Shown here: positions 60,801-64,000 of the stretch, piece by piece
How the letters are laid out: the number at the start of each line of letters is the position of its first letter
Numbering within the stretch: position 1 is the first letter of the stretch
Assembly (NCBI RefSeq): GCF_963678635.1
Contig: NC_087064.1
Coordinates: 29,552,189 to 29,616,188 of the forward strand
Source of the DNA: Symsagittifera roscoffensis
Taxonomy: Eukaryota; Xenacoelomorpha; Acoela; Convolutidae
Reading direction: 5' to 3'
Length of the DNA stretch: 64,000 bases
Notes under the pieces: generated by a model
Databases searched by the model: none
What the model saw: the letters and a program-made list of their open reading frames with translations, nothing else
What the model was told of the DNA's origin: nothing
Translations under genes and position numbers: made by a program

Positions 60801-63231
60801 CAGCTAGAATGATTGCTCTGACTGCCCTTTGGGTGTTTTTAAACCACAATTTTTATCAACCAAATCTATGTTATTGAAGTCAGTTTTTTCCCCAATATTT
60901 ATGCTGTTCAATTTTGTCATATGCTGTTCATATTCAGTTTGTCATTCAGTAAAAAAATGACAAGTTCTGATGATACATTTGATTGAGATGAATTGCTTTT
61001 TGTAAACCGATAGATTGAAAAGAACTCAATTTTTTTTTCAATTTGGGTTTACATCAGACAAAAAACAATGTGGTTTAAATTTCACTGGACTGTAACCAGG
61101 TTTTTTTGAGCAATGATTTTCCGACAATTTGAATCAAAATTTAACCCCTAAAACGACTCATTTTGCTGGGTTCAGGATTGAGCAAACATAACAAATTCAT
61201 TGATGTAAAAATAAGATCAATTGATTCTTTAGGTTTGCGAAATTCTGAGCCACATTAGCTGACCCGTTATAAGCGGTCAATTTTTAATATTGATTCTAAT
61301 TGTCGCAACAAAACTTGCATATTTTTTTGTCTAGATTCAAACCATAATGAAAATACGAGGTCAAAAATTTGTGGAAGTTCAAAAAACTGCGAAAAAATTC
61401 GTGAACAAAATCCACTCCACTTCAATCAAGAAATGCATCAGAAGTTGGCAAACTTTGGTAAGTTATTAGAAAGAATGTTTCCAGTGGCATCATTATTAGT
61501 GAAATATTAATGAAATGAGAAATAGTTCGTAAAATCAAAGCACCGTGTAATCTCAATCAAACTATAATTGTTGAATTTTTTGTTTCCTCTTATCACAGCC
61601 AACATCAATTTTAAGGTTTTTTCAAATTAAGTCGTTAACTTTATAACAATTTAGCTTCTTTGAGTTCATTTTTAAATGAGTTTGAGTGCCGAGTTTTTTG
61701 CCACCCATAAACAACTAGCGTTCAAACTTTCGGCATTAAAAATAACTCATAAAATCGAGACTAAAATAGTCAAGGAATATTGCAAAATTGGCAACTTTCA
61801 AACATCAGAATTGTGCGAAAAATGATTGCAAGTATGCCACTCTTTTTATAGTCTGACTTTGGGAGTCGATATTTTCTTCTAGGTATAAAATATTTTGTTG
61901 AGAATTGCCATTTCGATTGCCGTAACTGGTCTGAAATAGAAAAAAGTCTCCTCAACTATATACAATCCATAACTTTATTAGCAATCAAAACCTGAATGTA
62001 AGAAGTTTTAAACAATAGCAAGCGTGGTGCCTTGTAATTACTCATTGAGGTAGACTTTGGGCGATATCAACTGTCTCAACAAATAGTTGAATGGCTTAGA
62101 GCGTGGAATTATAGAAAACCAATAACAATCGTGATTTGGATTCTATAGATTTAAAAAGACAAAACTTTCAATAAAAAAAAAACCTTTTTTTTAACTTTTC
62201 GATATTAATTTTATTTTTTGATTAGTTTTGAGACAAGTTTTTGACGGGTCAGTGGATAATGAAAAAAAAATCACTTCGTATCGGTTGTTAAACGTTTTAA
62301 AAACAATTTAAGAGTTATTATCACATTTTGAGCGCTAACCTTTAGTTCAATTGTGCTGCACAAAAAAAAAGCCGAATCATGAGAAAGATACATTGAAATA
62401 AAAGTTTTTTGCGGCTGGAAAATTCCGATTACTTTGTAAAACAAACAGCAATTGGCTAACTTTTTTATCAAAAAGTTTTGCTCATAAGTAAAGTGGCTCA
62501 AATAAGTTGTAGCGCCTTTAAAAATATTGATTTGCGAACATTAATGAAAACAATTAATAAAGAAGTTTTCAAAAAAATACTTTATTAAAGACATTCCCCT
62601 GAACTTTTTTCTAAATGTTTGAACAAAAACGCATTTTTTTTGAAGTTGCTACGAATTCTATTTGTCGCTACGATAATTGTCGCAGTCTAGGGTGTTAACG
62701 TGTAAAAAATAATACAGCGTTCGAATAACATTAGTAATCGGTTTGACCAGTATCATATTAGATGAAAACAAATTTTGATCCACAAATTTTGTCAACATGA
62801 ATTGAGAATAAAGCACATGAAATCATATCAGTGCAGAAAAAACAAAAACAAACTGTCAACACAAAAAGTTATCAGTCGATTCGTATTGATAATTGTTTTG
62901 AAAAAATTTCACTTTTATATTTCAAAATTTTAAATTTCATTCAATTTTTAATCATACTTTTTTTATAAAGCATATGAAGCCGCTACAAGCGTTGCAACTC
63001 TGTATATCTTAGATTTTGTAATTAGGAGCCCATAATTCTTTGCAGGGTTGCTCGTATTAAAGTTAATGTTCTGATTGGCTATTGCTCCGACCTGCTAAAT
63101 TTCGATTTTATTTATCTGTATCTACATAAAACACTCATACAAAAGTCTCAAATGAAACAATTTTTCTTTCCTTTTTGCAGCTCGCAAGCAAAACCAAATT
63201 AAAATCGAGACTTTTTTCTAACTCGGAGTTA
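57860..63231. other. 5.4 kb AT-rich stretch without a supported gene
   Basis: I read both strands and found only short frames without motifs, long A and T runs, and no clear repeat structure. Regulatory or decayed repeat content cannot be excluded. Confidence 0.5.
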
Positions 63232-63760
63232 TTGTTCCGACTTTCGTAACGAAAGTAACGGAATATTTGTGATCGGTGTGGGTTTTTTTCTTCAGACAAA
63301 TTTCGACTTTTTAACTAGCCATTATTGCCAAAACTTTTTTATATCATTGAAAAAGTATTATTGTCCTGAGATTAAAATTGAAAAAATATTTCACCTGTGA
63401 TCATTTTCGTAAAGCTATGGGGGTTTAAAAATTGCGATTTTGGCCAATTTATGACAATTAACGCACGGTATATTTCGTGCTACTAAAGCGTAAGCGGAGA
63501 TTTAATCCGTCTTAGGAATAGTTCCCAATTGGTTCAAGGAAGCTTATTTGCCGTAATTGATTTGTTAATAGGAGCTAAATTTATCACTTTTTACTTTATA
63601 TGGCGTGTGGGGGGATGATTTTCACAAAAAGTCTCAAATTTTGTTTTTTTAAATTTAGTTTTTTTTATTGCTTCTAATTTTTTCATGTTATTGCTGCTCC
63701 AGTGACCTTAAAAGGCAGTGGGAACATTCAGGGCTTCGCCCTGATACAAACAGTCTTGTT
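63232..63760 (+). mobile_element. Helitron2/helentron-like element, copy 5 (least disturbed)
   Basis: It begins TTGTTCCGACTTTCGTAACG with a CTTTCGT-ACGAAAG hairpin. It ends with a GGGAACATTCAGGG-type subterminal motif, the hairpin AGGGCTTCGCCCT and CAGTCTTGTT. It serves as the reference for the split copy at 32991-34123. The last 240 bases of the window (63761-64000) hold no gene I can see. Confidence 0.7.
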
Positions 63761-64000
63761 GAACATGCATTTTTTTAATAGGCAGAAATTCGACGCGCTC
63801 GTATAATGTGCGTTTAAGAGTTAAAAATGATATATGAAAACATGTTTCTGAAAAAAAGTGATCTAATGAATTGACTCAAACTTGGTCTCAAGTGAAACAA
63901 TAACAAACTTTATAAGTCTGCTCAGTGATTTTATAAAATGAAAAATAAGGCATAGAACTCCATCAATTAAACAAACTACGATTAGATTTAACCAATTAAC

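Noticed and set aside
60770..60835. Sequence resembling the reverse Helitron2-like copy (GCATAAATAGTTCG, GACTGCCC)
   Set aside because: Too short and diverged to assign; no terminus is seen.
1..64000. CRISPR arrays, bacterial operons, rRNA genes
   Set aside because: No spaced direct-repeat array of the right form, no bacterial ribosome-binding or operon structure, and no rRNA core sequence was seen; the content is eukaryotic.

Overview
The window reads as AT-rich, repeat-laden nuclear DNA of an invertebrate animal; I cannot name the species. The case for an animal is one host gene that can be rebuilt exon by exon, a secreted apolipoprotein-D-type lipocalin of 192 residues (exons 34479-34701, 56119-56268 and 56523-56728), with GT-AG introns whose phases match. 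Its first intron is 21.4 kb long because a giant retroelement sits in it.

The main content is two copies of one large Ty3/gypsy-like, envelope-bearing retroelement. Copy A (+ strand, about 34.7-53.1 kb, ~18 kb) has long intact reading frames. In order these are: a small basic ORF0 (frameshifted); a structured leader; ORF1 (155 aa, basic); a 2742-aa gag-pol fusion (capsid, zinc knuckle, RN/SY-rich tail, protease, reverse transcriptase, RNase H, HHCC and DD35E integrase, GPY/F); a 600-nt conserved spacer; two small membrane proteins ORF2 and ORF3 overlapping as ATGA; ORF4 (378 codons, no ATG); an 872-aa envelope-like glycoprotein; and ORF6 (599 aa), joined to the envelope gene by a second ATGA overlap. 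A 77-nt intron-like segment follows the last stop. I found no pair of long terminal repeats. Copy B (- strand, 1 to about 15.1 kb, running off the left edge) has the same gene order but is broken by stops, frameshifts and a ~0.75 kb deletion in the envelope gene. By eye it is about 70-85 % identical to copy A in protein, with the same overlaps conserved.

The space between and around the copies is a mosaic of other repeats. There is a 1.8 kb tandem duplication at the 5' end of copy B (14413-18037) with a templated filler at its junction, and a second, rotted Ty3/gypsy remnant (about 24.4-26.8 kb, - strand). Five or six copies of a family have Helitron2/helentron-like ends (29353-34123, 63232-63760). 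A TIR element carries near-palindromic GGAATCC units, and two hAT-type MITEs include one with a perfect 8-bp target duplication. Further repeats are tRNA-like SINE heads, a four-unit ~170-bp tandem repeat, a 0.6 kb (TATG)n array flanked by a TCGACC-type minisatellite, and (CT)n and (TTG)n tracts.

Functionally, the lipocalin is probably a secreted carrier of small hydrophobic ligands. Copy A looks like a complete or nearly complete retrovirus-like genome: Gag-Pol for replication and integration, an envelope glycoprotein, and six additional reading frames for which I recognise no family. The regions 21.7-24.4 kb, 32.0-33.0 kb and 57.9-63.2 kb show no gene I can support.
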